Shown: piece by piece, positions 10,619 to 19,341 of the stretch
Layout: the number at the start of each line of letters is the position of its first letter
How positions within the stretch are numbered: the stretch's first letter is position 1
DNA from: Candidatus Viadribacter manganicus
GTDB taxonomy: Bacteria; Pseudomonadota; Alphaproteobacteria; Caulobacterales; Aquidulcibacteraceae
Direction: 5' to 3'
DNA length: 64,000 nt
Assembly: GCF_001679665.1 (NCBI RefSeq)
Contig: NZ_CP013244.1
Span: forward strand, 310,001-374,000
Translations under genes and position numbers: made by a program
Notes under the pieces: model-generated
The model's input: the letters and a program-made list of their open reading frames with translations, nothing else
Told to the model about the DNA's origin: nothing
The model's database searches: none

Positions 10619-11098
10619 ATGGCTAAGACGCTCAAACCCGGCGACCCCGCACCCCCTTTTGATCTTCCAACGGCCGGGGGCGGACACGTCAGCTTGGCTA
10701 GCCTCAAGGGCAAGCGTGTCATCCTCTACTTCTACCCAAAGGACGACACACCCGGTTGTACCCTGGAAGCCCTAAACTTCACTGAAAAGACGAAGAGTTT
10801 CGCAGCCGCCAAGGCGGTCGTGCTTGGCGTTTCGCGCGATAGCGTCGCCAAGCACGATAAATTCGCGGCGAAACATGGGCTCAAGGTGCAATTAGGCGCC
10901 GACGAGACCGGTGAGGTCACAGAGGCCTATGGCGTTTGGGGTGAGAAGACCCTCTACGGCCGCAAATTTATGGGGATAGAACGCGCCACTTTTCTCATCG
11001 ATACGAAGGGAAAGATCGCCCACGTCTGGCGAAAGGTGCGGGTGCCAGGACATGTGGAAGACGTATTGAAAGTGGTTAACGCGATGGACGCGAAATAG
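10619..11098 (+). CDS. bcp: Thioredoxin-dependent peroxiredoxin, Bcp/PrxQ type, one-cysteine
   Basis: 159-residue peroxiredoxin; ATG 10619 follows GGAGG with good spacing. The peroxidatic cysteine lies in DDTPGCTLEALNF (about residue 46), and the thioredoxin fold is complete to FLIDTKGKIAHVWRKVRV. E. coli Bcp has a resolving cysteine five residues after the peroxidatic one; here that position is Leu-Asn, and the protein contains no other cysteine at all. It must therefore work by a one-Cys mechanism with an external thiol. The gene is monocistronic, divergent from the AsmA-like gene. Confidence 0.92.
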   Translation: MAKTLKPGDPAPPFDLPTAGGGHVSLASLKGKRVILYFYPKDDTPGCTLEALNFTEKTKSFAAAKAVVLGVSRDSVAKHDKFAAKHGLKVQLGADETGEVTEAYGVWGEKTLYGRKFMGIERATFLIDTKGKIAHVWRKVRVPGHVEDVLKVVNAMDAK

Positions 11099-11280
11099 CG
11101 GCGTAATTTACTGTCTTTAGCAAGATTTGGCGTGCTTTTGGCAGATGAGCGTTAAACAAGCTGAAATTCCTGTAAACGGCAGTGGGTCTCTGTTGCATTT
11201 CGGGAGGGTTTCAGGTTGAGATGAACTCTGGCGGGGCAAAACGACAGTTTTGTATTTAGGTTAGTGGGCGGTGGCGGACC
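11099..11280. other. AT-richer promoter region ahead of the M23-bactofilin pair
   Basis: 182 bases without a convincing gene, noticeably AT-richer than its surroundings. It contains a perfect 6-bp inverted repeat CAAAACgacaGTTTTG at 11237-11252, about 30 bases before the M23 start. A 12-codon frame beginning at ATG 11221 behind AGGTTGAG is possible but unsupported. This is the likely promoter of the M23-bactofilin unit. Confidence 0.4.
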
Positions 11281-12516
11281 ATGAGCCAGTTCGGATCGCG
11301 GGCACGGTCGTTATTCGATCGAATGTTCCCGGAGCGGCAGATTTATCATCGTAGCGGCGGTACCGTCCGCTACGTGTCTCTTTCACCTGGAAAACAGGCC
11401 CTTCTGGCGATGACCGCCGTGGGCTTGGCGGGTTGGTGCGTCTACGCGACCACGAACACCCTGCTCGAAGGTCCTCAAGCGTCAGCTTCGAACGCCGAAG
11501 TCGAGCGCGAACGCGCGAAGTACGATCGCTGGCTGAACGAAAGCCGCGCGCAAGCAGCCGCCTCGCAGGCCCTGCTCGAAGAGCGCACGCGCCAATTCGA
11601 CCGCGCGACCGCTGATTTCGAGAGCCGTCACGAAGTTCTGCGTTCGCTGCTTGAGTACGCCGGCGGCGCTTCGCTTCAAGTCGCCGCGAACCGTCCGATC
11701 GAGCGCGACGGCGCGCGCATCATTATGGCCGCTTCGATTGACGAAGCTGAGCCGCGTCAGTCGCGCGCCGTCGCGGCTGAGCCCTATCAAGTCACGACCG
11801 TCGGCTTCCGCGCCCGCACCGAAGCGCTCGAAGGCGACCAAGAGCAGACCCTCTCCGAACTTGAGGACAGCGTCGTCGAGCGCAGCGAACAAGTTCGCGG
11901 TGTCCTGCGCCTTACCGGCGTATCGATGGCCTCGCTCACGGGTCCAGAAGCAGAGCCCGCCGTCGGCGGTCCGCTCGTTCCGCAAGATTTCGTAGCTTAT
12001 CTGCGCGACAGCGGTCTGAACCCAGCTTTCGCTGAGCGCGTTGCTCAAGTCGCCGCCCGCGTCACAGAATCGCGCCGCCTCGACGGGATCGCGAATTCGA
12101 CCCCGCTCGCAGCGCCAGTCGCGGTCGATTACCGCGAAACCTCAGGCTACGGCCAACGCATCGATCCGTTCACGGGCCGCGCTGCGTTCCACTCAGGGCT
12201 CGACATGGCCGCGTTCGAACGCGCGCCGGTCGTCGCGACCTCACCAGGCACTGTGGTTTATGCTGGAACTCGTTCCGGATATGGCTACACCGTCGAGATC
12301 GACCACGGTCACGGCTTCAAGACCCGTTACGCTCACTTGCGCGACATTCAAGTCGAGCGCGGCGCTCAAGTCGCCATCGGCCAGCGTATCGGATCAATGG
12401 GCTCAACTGGTCGTAGCACCGCCACACACTTGCATTATGAGGTGTGGTTCCGCGGCCGGGCGGTTGATCCGGTCAATTTCTTGAGGGCAGGACGGCATGT
12501 TCACGAACAAGGGTAA
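11281..12516 (+). CDS. M23 LytM endopeptidase partner of bactofilin (LmdC-like)
   Basis: 411-residue bitopic protein: cytoplasmic N-terminus, one transmembrane helix (about residues 40-60), a coiled-coil-prone region (about 68-125) and a C-terminal peptidase M23 domain (about 290-400). The zinc ligands are intact: HSGLD supplies His and Asp, and HLHYEVW supplies the HxH, so it should cleave peptidoglycan cross-links. Its frame overlaps the bactofilin gene by 20 bases. In Hyphomonas and Rhodomicrobium a bactofilin recruits just such a membrane-bound M23 enzyme (LmdC) through its cytoplasmic tail; the basic N-terminus here (FPERQIYHRSGGTVRYVSLS) is the likely contact. Confidence 0.88.
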   Translation: MSQFGSRARSLFDRMFPERQIYHRSGGTVRYVSLSPGKQALLAMTAVGLAGWCVYATTNTLLEGPQASASNAEVERERAKYDRWLNESRAQAAASQALLEERTRQFDRATADFESRHEVLRSLLEYAGGASLQVAANRPIERDGARIIMAASIDEAEPRQSRAVAAEPYQVTTVGFRARTEALEGDQEQTLSELEDSVVERSEQVRGVLRLTGVSMASLTGPEAEPAVGGPLVPQDFVAYLRDSGLNPAFAERVAQVAARVTESRRLDGIANSTPLAAPVAVDYRETSGYGQRIDPFTGRAAFHSGLDMAAFERAPVVATSPGTVVYAGTRSGYGYTVEIDHGHGFKTRYAHLRDIQVERGAQVAIGQRIGSMGSTGRSTATHLHYEVWFRGRAVDPVNFLRAGRHVHEQG

Positions 12517-13057
12517 TTCTCGTACGGATTCGAACTTGCCTGCTCTTCCTGAACCAACTCAACAGCGTCGCACTGCACCGGCTCGTACTGGCATCGCCTC
12601 GATCATCGCCAATGGCGTGAAGATCACGGGCACAATAGATGCTGACGGCGCAGAGCTGCAGGTCGACGGCGAGATTGAAGGCAACGTGCGTGGCGGTTCG
12701 CTGACCGTCGGCGACACGGGCATGGTCAAGGGCGACGTCGTTTCCGAAAGCGTGACCGTTCACGGCCGCGTCGAAGGTTCGGTGCGCGCACGCAAGGTCA
12801 TGCTGGCGCGCAACGCCCACGTCCTCGGCGATATCGTTCACCAGTCCCTCTCGGTTGAGATGGGCGCCGTGTTCGAAGGTCAGTGCCGTTATCTGCAGGA
12901 TCCGCTGTCGCAGTCAGGCCCCGGCGCCCCTGCCCAGCCGCAAGTGGTTTCACCGCAAGATCGCTCGAACGCGTTCGGTGGCGGCAACTCGGTGTTCGGT
13001 GAACCCTCGAACGATGACCGCATGGTCTCGGGCGTGATCGTCACCGGCTCAAACTAA
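12497..13057 (+). CDS. bacA: Bactofilin
   Basis: 186 residues: a disordered N-terminus (about 1-35), the bactofilin beta-helix core (about 36-140) with its repeated G-x-I-x-G-x-V pattern (IIANGVKITGTI, GEIEGNVRGG, GRVEGSVRARK), and a disordered Gln/Pro-rich C-terminus. Bactofilins polymerise without nucleotide into membrane-associated filaments that place cell-wall enzymes. The gene starts inside the 3' end of the M23 gene, implying coupling, and is followed by a strong terminator, so the two form a complete transcription unit. Confidence 0.95.
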   Translation: MFTNKGNSRTDSNLPALPEPTQQRRTAPARTGIASIIANGVKITGTIDADGAELQVDGEIEGNVRGGSLTVGDTGMVKGDVVSESVTVHGRVEGSVRARKVMLARNAHVLGDIVHQSLSVEMGAVFEGQCRYLQDPLSQSGPGAPAQPQVVSPQDRSNAFGGGNSVFGEPSNDDRMVSGVIVTGSN

Positions 13058-13076
13058 TACGTCAGGCAAGACGCTC

Positions 13077-13104
13077 AAAGGCCCGGCTAACGCCGGGCCT
13101 TTTT
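13077..13104 (+). terminator. Rho-independent terminator after bacA
   Basis: A perfect 11-bp stem AAAGGCCCGGC (13077-13087) and GCCGGGCCTTT (13092-13102) with a TAAC loop runs into a T tract. It lies 19 bases after the bacA stop. The A-rich 5' side of the stem may also serve the convergent DUF4375 gene. Confidence 0.9.
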
Positions 13105-13119
13105 GCTTGCGAGAGATGC

Positions 13120-14124
13120 TCAGACGTCGGCCGGGACGATTTCGGCGTATTGCTGTTCGGTGAGCGCCACCGATCCAATCGGCAAGCCACCGCCCTGATC
13201 CACGAGCACGCTGAGATAGCGCTTGAAAACCGCTCCTTCGCGATAGAACAACGCGCCGCGCACGCCCTTATCGGTTTCAAGCCGGCAAATGTACCCGCGC
13301 ACATCGGGGCCATCGGGCCATGCCGTACGCATCGGCGCAAAGCCCAGAATGCGAAAGTTGCTGATCGTCAGCCCCGCCATGTCGCAAAGGGCCTTCGCGG
13401 CCCGGAACGGCGGCGAGGCGCGCAGTGTCTCCGCGCGCATGCGATCTGCTTCCATCACCCGCCGCGGAAACAGCGGATTTGACTGCGCAATGCGTTGCAA
13501 GTGCGCGGTCATCTCCGCATCAGGCGCGATCTTCACTTTGCGCAGGCTCTTCAGCCAAGTCTTATGACGAGGCGCCAATGGCTCCTTGGCCTCAACGTCG
13601 GCAAAGCGTTTGTCCAAATCCTTCAGCGCGGCGTTCGCCGAACGATAGCCGTGCTCTGCTGCAATCTTGCGCGCGACCGGCGGCTTTGAACGCTTCAGCC
13701 GCAAGAGCAACGTCAACAATTCCCAATGCGGATCAGCGAGCATGCTCTTGAGACCCGCGCTGGCGCATCGCAACGCCACTTCATCGCCGCCGCGATTTGC
13801 GAAGTACTGCGCGTGTCCGCCAACGCTGACCTGGGCAATGTAATCGCGCGCATAGAAACTCCACAAAGCTTCCTGCGCGAACTCACCAGGCAAGAACTGC
13901 GCTTGGTTTGTGAGCGCCTCAACCCACGCGTCGGCAGCAGCTACGAGTTGCGCCGGATCACCATGATCCGCCGCGCTCTGGGGCAGCACGATCTCGTCGC
14001 ACAGCACGCCTTGAAACGTGGTCAAGGGCGAGCCGCCGGTACATTGGACGCGCTGATATTGCACAATCCAAGGAACCGGCTGCTCAATGGCCTCAGCAGG
14101 TACTTCCGCAGTTTCGAAACTCAT
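13120..14124 (-). CDS. DUF4375 (DMP19-like) domain protein
   Basis: 334 residues without signal peptide or membrane segment. Residues about 85-165 resemble the DUF4375/DMP19 pattern (ALWSFYARDYIAQVSVGGHA followed by QYFANRGG and an alpha-helical block). In Neisseria, DMP19 mimics DNA to antagonise a repressor; most members have no known role. The last 100 residues look like a separate alpha/beta domain that I do not recognise. It is the last gene of the amidase-PBP1A-prfB run, 17 bases after the prfB stop. Confidence 0.6.
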   Translation of the reverse strand: MSFETAEVPAEAIEQPVPWIVQYQRVQCTGGSPLTTFQGVLCDEIVLPQSAADHGDPAQLVAAADAWVEALTNQAQFLPGEFAQEALWSFYARDYIAQVSVGGHAQYFANRGGDEVALRCASAGLKSMLADPHWELLTLLLRLKRSKPPVARKIAAEHGYRSANAALKDLDKRFADVEAKEPLAPRHKTWLKSLRKVKIAPDAEMTAHLQRIAQSNPLFPRRVMEADRMRAETLRASPPFRAAKALCDMAGLTISNFRILGFAPMRTAWPDGPDVRGYICRLETDKGVRGALFYREGAVFKRYLSVLVDQGGGLPIGSVALTEQQYAEIVPADV

Positions 14125-14140
14125 GGGCCCCGCCCAAATG

Positions 14141-15272
14141 CTAGTCGATGTCCTCGACTTGTTTATCGCCCGCTCCGCTCACACGCGCCGCCAATGACGC
14201 GGCCATGAACTGATCCAAATCGCCGTTGAGCACACCTTGCGTATCAGACGTTTCAACACCCGTCCGCAGGTCTTTGACCATCTGATACGGCTGCAAGACG
14301 TATGACCGAATCTGCCTACCCCAACCGATTTCGGTCTTGCTGTCTTCCAGTTGCTGCGCCGCCGCTTCGCGCTTCTGCAGCTCCGCCTCATAGAGGCGCG
14401 CGCGTAGCATGTCCCAGGCCGCCGCACGGTTCTTGTGCTGTGAACGCTCAGCTTGGCAGGCAACGACGATGCCCGTCGGAATGTGTGTCAAACGCACGGC
14501 CGAGTCGGTCTTGTTGATGTGCTGACCGCCTGCACCGGACGCGCGATAGGTATCCGTGCGCACGTCCTTATCCAAAATCTCAACCTCGATCGTGTCGTCG
14601 ATCTTTGGATAGACCCACACGCTCGCAAACGATGTGTGGCGGCGTGCGTTCGAATCATACGGGCTGATGCGTACGAGACGATGCACGCCAGCCTCGGTCT
14701 TTAACCAGCCATATGCGTTCTCGCCATTCACAAGCACAGTGGCGGACTTGATGCCCGCCGTGTCGCCGACTTGCTCCTCAAGCAAATCTGCCTTGAAGCC
14801 CCGCGCGCCCGCCCAGCGCAAGTACATGCGCATGAGCATTTCGGTCCAATCCTGACTCTCGGTGCCGCCAGCGCCGGAGTTGAATTCAATATAGGCGTCG
14901 TTGCTGTCGGCTTCGCCCGATAGCAGCGCTTCAAGCTCAGCTTTCGCGGCGCGCGCCTGCGCTGCCTTCAACCCGTCTTGGGCCTCGGTGATCAGGCTTT
15001 CATCGCCTTCAGCTTCCGCAAGCTCAGCGAGTTCAACGCCATCGCGCAAATCACGTTCAAGCAAGAGAATGGCGTTCATGCCATTCTCCAACTTTGTGCG
15101 CTCTCGCATCAGCTTTTGTGCTTTCTCCGGATCGTTCCAAAAATCCGGGCGCTCAGAGAGAGCGGTCAGTTCGTCAAATCGGACTTGGGCGCGATCCCAG
15201 TCAAAGACGCCTCCGCAACAAGGCGACGGCGGATTCGATCTGTTCAGCCAACGTGGCGATTTCGGCGCGCAT
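14141..15272 (-). CDS. prfB: Peptide chain release factor 2, with programmed +1 frameshift
   Basis: RF2 recognises UGA and UAA stops. The complete protein (376 residues) needs a +1 shift: frame 0 starts at ATG 15272 ([14 protein letters not shown]), reads to Leu23 (CTT, 15206-15204) and meets TGA at 15203-15201. After skipping one base it continues [12 protein letters not shown] and on to the stop at 14141. Catalytic GGQ ([12 protein letters not shown]) and the RF2-type anticodon region (SPYDSNARR, peptide SPF replaced by SPY) are visible. A GGAGG three bases before the shift codon matches the canonical stimulatory element. A caller that ignores the shift would start at ATG 15109 and lose 54 residues. 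It lies 68 bases downstream of PBP1A. Confidence 0.95.
15200..15214 (-). promoter_or_regulatory. RF2 autoregulatory +1 frameshift site
   Basis: On the minus strand the sequence reads GGAGGCGTCTTTGAC: an internal Shine-Dalgarno (GGAGG), a three-base spacer, the slippery CTT, the TGA stop and a following C. This is the classical geometry by which low RF2 lets ribosomes slip into the +1 frame and make more RF2. Confidence 0.95.
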
Positions 15273-15340
15273 AAGTCTCAAGTCCCTCAGAATCTGAGGA
15301 ACTTAGATAGGCGAACGAGACGGCGGATAGAAGTGGGAGA

Positions 15341-17926
15341 CTAGTAGAGTCCGCCCAAATCCTCGTCCTGTTGCTGCTGTTGTTGAGGCGCCGTCGCGCG
15401 GCCCTCGTTCGGCGTGTCAGTGCCGGATAGCCCAGAGAGCACACGCGGGTCGATCGGATCGCTGCCACCGAAGATGAACGGTGATGAGGTCACGTCACGC
15501 GTCGGCTCTGTTCCTGGCCGGAACGCTTCCAAGATCGTTTGCGTGGTCGACGCATTCGGCAGACCGCCCGTCAGATAGTCGACACGCACGAGGCGCGCGC
15601 CGGCTGGAATACGAAATGGCGTCGGCGATGAGTTGCGCAGCGCCTCACGCATGAAGTCGCGGAAGATCGGCGCCGAGATACGGCCACCGGTTTCTCCTTC
15701 ACCCATATCGCGCGGCGTGTCGAAGCCAGCCCACACGCCAACCACCAAATCCGGCGAGAAGCCGATAAACCAGGCGTCCTTGTAATCGTTCGTAGTGCCG
15801 GTCTTGCCGCCCAGCGGGAAGCCTAGCGTATTGACGGTCGTCGCGGTGCCGCGTTGCACCACGCCTTCAGCCATCGAGACGATCTGATAGGCGGTGACGG
15901 CGTCAAGCACCTGCGCGCGCGTATCAGCCAGGTTCGGCGCGCGTTGCCCCGACCATTCGACGTTACACTGCACACATTCACGCTGATCGCGGCGGAATAC
16001 CGAGGCGCCGGTGCGATCCTGGATACGGTCGATAAAGATCGGCGAGATTTGGCGTCCACCGTTCACGAACATCCCGTAAGCGGTCGTCATGCGGAGCAGT
16101 GTCGTTTCACCGGCGCCAAGCGCCAGAGCAAACACAGCTTGCGTACGATCTCCGTAGACACCGAGACGCCGGCCGTAATCGAGAATGCGTTCGGGGCCCA
16201 TTTCGTAAGCCACGCGCGCTGTCATTGCGTTGCGCGACATCTCCAAACCGCGACGCAGCGTCGTTGGACCGTAGAATTCTCGCGTGTAGTTTTCCGGCGA
16301 CCAGTTCGAACCATCGCCTGCTTCGATCGCCAGTGGCGCGTCATCAACGAGCGTGGCTGGCGTCAAACCATAGTCCAGAGCGGCTGCGTAAACGATCGGC
16401 TTGAACGAGGAGCCTGGCTGGCGTTGCGCCTGCGTTGCGCGGTTAAGGCCGTTCGCATCATTGAAGGAATAGCCGCCGACCATCGCCAGAACGCGGCCGG
16501 TGTGCGGATCCATGGCGACGAGTGCACCCTGAATTTGCGGCACTTGCTTCAAGTTGTAGCGCCCGTTTGCGGCTCGCGTTGCATACACGATCGCGCCGCG
16601 ACGGAGTGCCCGAGCGCCTTCGCGGCGAGCACCTTGCGCGGCCCATTGGGCGTCATTGTCACCCACACGGCCCGTCTGACCATTCTCATCCGTAAGCGTG
16701 ATCGCGCCGTTGCCTGTCGCCGTGACCATCGCGCGCAACCAACCAGAGAGCTGGGGTGCTTCGGCGGAGTCCCGCAATTGCGCCTGGACGTCGCCGTCAG
16801 CGTCGCCCGTGCTGGTCGGACCGCGCCACTCGTGACGACGATCATACTCCTCAAGACCGCGACGCAGTGACTGCGCGGCCGCCAATTGCAGACGCGTATC
16901 GATCGTCGAACGGATCGAGAGACCGCCATCATAGAGCGCATCTTCGCCGTACTGTTCTTGAACCTGACGGCGCACTTCTTCAACGAAGTGAGACGCGGCA
17001 ATGTACTGATCACCCGCGAGGCGGTTGTGCACTTCGAGGTCCGCGGCGCGCGCTTGCGTGGCCTGCGCCTCGGTGATGTAACCACGCTCCAGCATCCGGC
17101 CGATCGCGTAGTTGCGGCGGTCGATTGCGCGTTCGCGATTGCGCGGCAGCTGATAGTTCGCAGGGCCCTTCGGAAGGATTGCGAGATAAGCGGCTTCGGA
17201 AACCGTAAGATCGCTGAGCGGCTTGTCGAAATAGTTGAGCGCAGCGGCTGCAACGCCATAAGCGCGGTTGCCCAAATAAATTTGGTTCAAATAGAGTTCG
17301 AGAACGCGGTCCTTATCGAGCACGCGTTCGATGCGCTGCGCGACGAGGCCTTCACGCAGTTTCGTCCAGATCGCGCAGAACATGCCACCGATGCCGCCGG
17401 AGCATGACGCCGCACGGCCAGTGAGCATGTTGCCCGCGACCTGTTGCGTGATCGTCGAGGCGCCTTGGATGCGGCGCCCTTGAACGATATCGAGCGGAAT
17501 GCGCAGCACGGCGCGCGCCAAACCCTGATAATCAATGCCCGAGTGCTCGAAGAAGCGCGCGTCTTCAACGGCGACGAACGCGTTCTTCACGTGATCGGGG
17601 ATTTGTTCGATCGGAACGAACACACGTTGCTCACGTGCGAACTCCGCCACGAGCGCGCCGTCACCGGCGTGCACACGGCTCGTTACAGGCGGCTGGTAAT
17701 CCTGCAGATCTTCGAGGCTAGGAAGGCCCTGAAGCGCCGCGATCAAGAAGATGATCACTGCGAGAACGCCCGCCGCGACGGCGATACCGAAGCCGATCAG
17801 GATTTTGCGCCACGGAATGCCGCCGCCACCGCCGCCGCCACGTGGCTCACGATAGTCGCGACGATCGTAATCGTCGTCGTACTCTTCGTCGTCCCAACCG
17901 CGGTCGTATGAACTTGTTCGCGACAT
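15341..17926 (-). CDS. mrcA: Penicillin-binding protein 1A, bifunctional transglycosylase/transpeptidase
   Basis: 861-residue class A PBP. An acidic/Arg-rich cytoplasmic tail with a seven-glycine run precedes one transmembrane helix (about residues 42-66). The GT51 domain shows catalytic Glu in EDARFFEH and QGASTITQQ; the transpeptidase domain has SSFK (nucleophile Ser), SRN and KTGTT. Between the GT51 motifs an insertion of about 15-20 residues carries two cysteines (RAASCSGGIGGMFCAI) that could form a disulfide. The C-terminus has a glutamine run. The order amidase, PBP1A, prfB is conserved in alphaproteobacteria. Confidence 0.95.
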   Translation of the reverse strand: MSRTSSYDRGWDDEEYDDDYDRRDYREPRGGGGGGGIPWRKILIGFGIAVAAGVLAVIIFLIAALQGLPSLEDLQDYQPPVTSRVHAGDGALVAEFAREQRVFVPIEQIPDHVKNAFVAVEDARFFEHSGIDYQGLARAVLRIPLDIVQGRRIQGASTITQQVAGNMLTGRAASCSGGIGGMFCAIWTKLREGLVAQRIERVLDKDRVLELYLNQIYLGNRAYGVAAAALNYFDKPLSDLTVSEAAYLAILPKGPANYQLPRNRERAIDRRNYAIGRMLERGYITEAQATQARAADLEVHNRLAGDQYIAASHFVEEVRRQVQEQYGEDALYDGGLSIRSTIDTRLQLAAAQSLRRGLEEYDRRHEWRGPTSTGDADGDVQAQLRDSAEAPQLSGWLRAMVTATGNGAITLTDENGQTGRVGDNDAQWAAQGARREGARALRRGAIVYATRAANGRYNLKQVPQIQGALVAMDPHTGRVLAMVGGYSFNDANGLNRATQAQRQPGSSFKPIVYAAALDYGLTPATLVDDAPLAIEAGDGSNWSPENYTREFYGPTTLRRGLEMSRNAMTARVAYEMGPERILDYGRRLGVYGDRTQAVFALALGAGETTLLRMTTAYGMFVNGGRQISPIFIDRIQDRTGASVFRRDQRECVQCNVEWSGQRAPNLADTRAQVLDAVTAYQIVSMAEGVVQRGTATTVNTLGFPLGGKTGTTNDYKDAWFIGFSPDLVVGVWAGFDTPRDMGEGETGGRISAPIFRDFMREALRNSSPTPFRIPAGARLVRVDYLTGGLPNASTTQTILEAFRPGTEPTRDVTSSPFIFGGSDPIDPRVLSGLSGTDTPNEGRATAPQQQQQQDEDLGGLY

Positions 17927-18046
17927 TGCGCCCCGCTTCTGCGCGCCAGTGAATGAATCCGCCCGGCCTCGCCCCGTAATGAGGCGCGATTAAGGCCAGG
18001 ACAGCGTCCGTGACATAGCGGATTTAGCTTAAGATTCGCGCTAAAA

Positions 18047-19192
18047 TTAGTCGGCTGCGGCGTAGACGGCCGGCGGCGCAAAATAGGCGTCGACGGCCTC
18101 GGCCATAGCCCCGGCCATGCGCTCGCGAGCGCGCGGGTCGCCCAGGCGGCGCTCGTCCGTGGCGTTGCTCAAAAAGCCGGTTTCAATCAACACCGCCGGA
18201 ACGTCCGGCGCCAAAAGCACAAACAGCCCCGCATTTCGGTGGGTATTGCGCACAAGGGGTGCGACTTCGCCCAGCTTGGGGATGACAACCTGGGCAAACT
18301 GCGCAGACCGGTTCGTCGTTTCGCGCTGGGTGAGATCCACCAGGATGTCCCGTGTGGCGCTGGCGCGCGTATTTCCAAGATCGAGGTCCCAGTTTTGCGA
18401 GGCGATCATGCCCTGGGCGCGCATCGCGCCACGGTCTGACAGCGTGTAAACCGATGCGCCCGTCGTCGCCGCATTCGGGCTCGAGTCTGCATGGATGGAA
18501 ATGAAAAGATCGGCGTGCTGGCCACGCGCGAAATGCACGCGATCTTCCAGCTCCACGAAATTGTCTGCGTCACGCGTGAGCGCCACGCGATAACCGCGCT
18601 GCTCCAGCGCATCACGCGCCATCAGCGCGCAGTGGAGAACCACGTCCTTTTCACGCGTGCCGTTGACGCCAATGGCGCCCGGATCGCGGCCACCGTGACC
18701 GGCGTCGATAACAATCGTGCGGCGACGTTGATCGCGACCCGCCCGCTGAATCGGCGCCGGCGCGGGCGTGAACGGAGCATTGGCGGCGATATCAAAGCTG
18801 ATTGCCGCATTGCGACGCCCGCCCAATTCTTGGCGCACGAGGCTCGCCGGCGCTTCAAGATCAAGCACCACGCGCGATGTGCCGTTCGGCTGTTGCGCAT
18901 AACGATAGCGGCGCACCACACCCGCGCCCGCGCCCTGTCCAGTGGCGCCGCCTGGCATCACCAATTGAGCGTTGGAAATATCGATCACAAACCGCGAGGG
19001 GTCGCTCAGAAAGAATGTCCGCGCCTGCGCTGGCCGATCGAGGGCCAGCGTGACCCGGCTGGTGCTCCCGGCCTCTTGAACGATCACGCCACGGATCGAC
19101 GACGGGACGTCCGCGAATGCGCGGCCGCCCATCGCAACACTGCCCACGGCAGTCGCCCCGAAAAAGGCAAAGGCTCGACGAGTAACGTCCAT
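18047..19192 (-). CDS. amiC: N-acetylmuramoyl-L-alanine amidase AmiC
   Basis: 381 residues with a Tat-like signal (MDVTRRAFAFFGATAVG), an AMIN domain (about 30-135) that usually directs the enzyme to septal peptidoglycan, and an Amidase_3 zinc domain (about 155-375). Zinc ligands and catalytic residues are visible in IDAGHGGRDPG, the Glu of TREKD, SIHADSS and ETGFLSN. It cleaves the bond between MurNAc and L-Ala during daughter-cell separation and normally needs a LytM activator; the degenerate LytM protein encoded near 30-31 kb is a candidate. PBP1A follows after 120 bases. Confidence 0.95.
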   Translation of the reverse strand: MDVTRRAFAFFGATAVGSVAMGGRAFADVPSSIRGVIVQEAGSTSRVTLALDRPAQARTFFLSDPSRFVIDISNAQLVMPGGATGQGAGAGVVRRYRYAQQPNGTSRVVLDLEAPASLVRQELGGRRNAAISFDIAANAPFTPAPAPIQRAGRDQRRRTIVIDAGHGGRDPGAIGVNGTREKDVVLHCALMARDALEQRGYRVALTRDADNFVELEDRVHFARGQHADLFISIHADSSPNAATTGASVYTLSDRGAMRAQGMIASQNWDLDLGNTRASATRDILVDLTQRETTNRSAQFAQVVIPKLGEVAPLVRNTHRNAGLFVLLAPDVPAVLIETGFLSNATDERRLGDPRARERMAGAMAEAVDAYFAPPAVYAAAD

Positions 19193-19341
19193 GAAGATCT
19201 GGAAAGTACCAGAGGTGGCTTGCTATCGAGTTGAAAACTTGGGTGAATAGAGCGGTAACTACAGTTTGCGCCCGGTTGGCGCCGCACGCCGACTGTCGCG
19301 TCAGCCTTGAGTGAAATTCAACGCCGTGTTCACTCTGCGTC

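Noticed and set aside
15854..16870. 338-codon plus-strand frame opposite PBP1A
   Set aside because: Antisense shadow with no domain; the transpeptidase motifs on the minus strand are decisive.
17813..17840. GCC repeat as a mobile or phase-variable element
   Set aside because: It is the poly-glycine codon run of PBP1A with mixed third positions, not a long perfect microsatellite.
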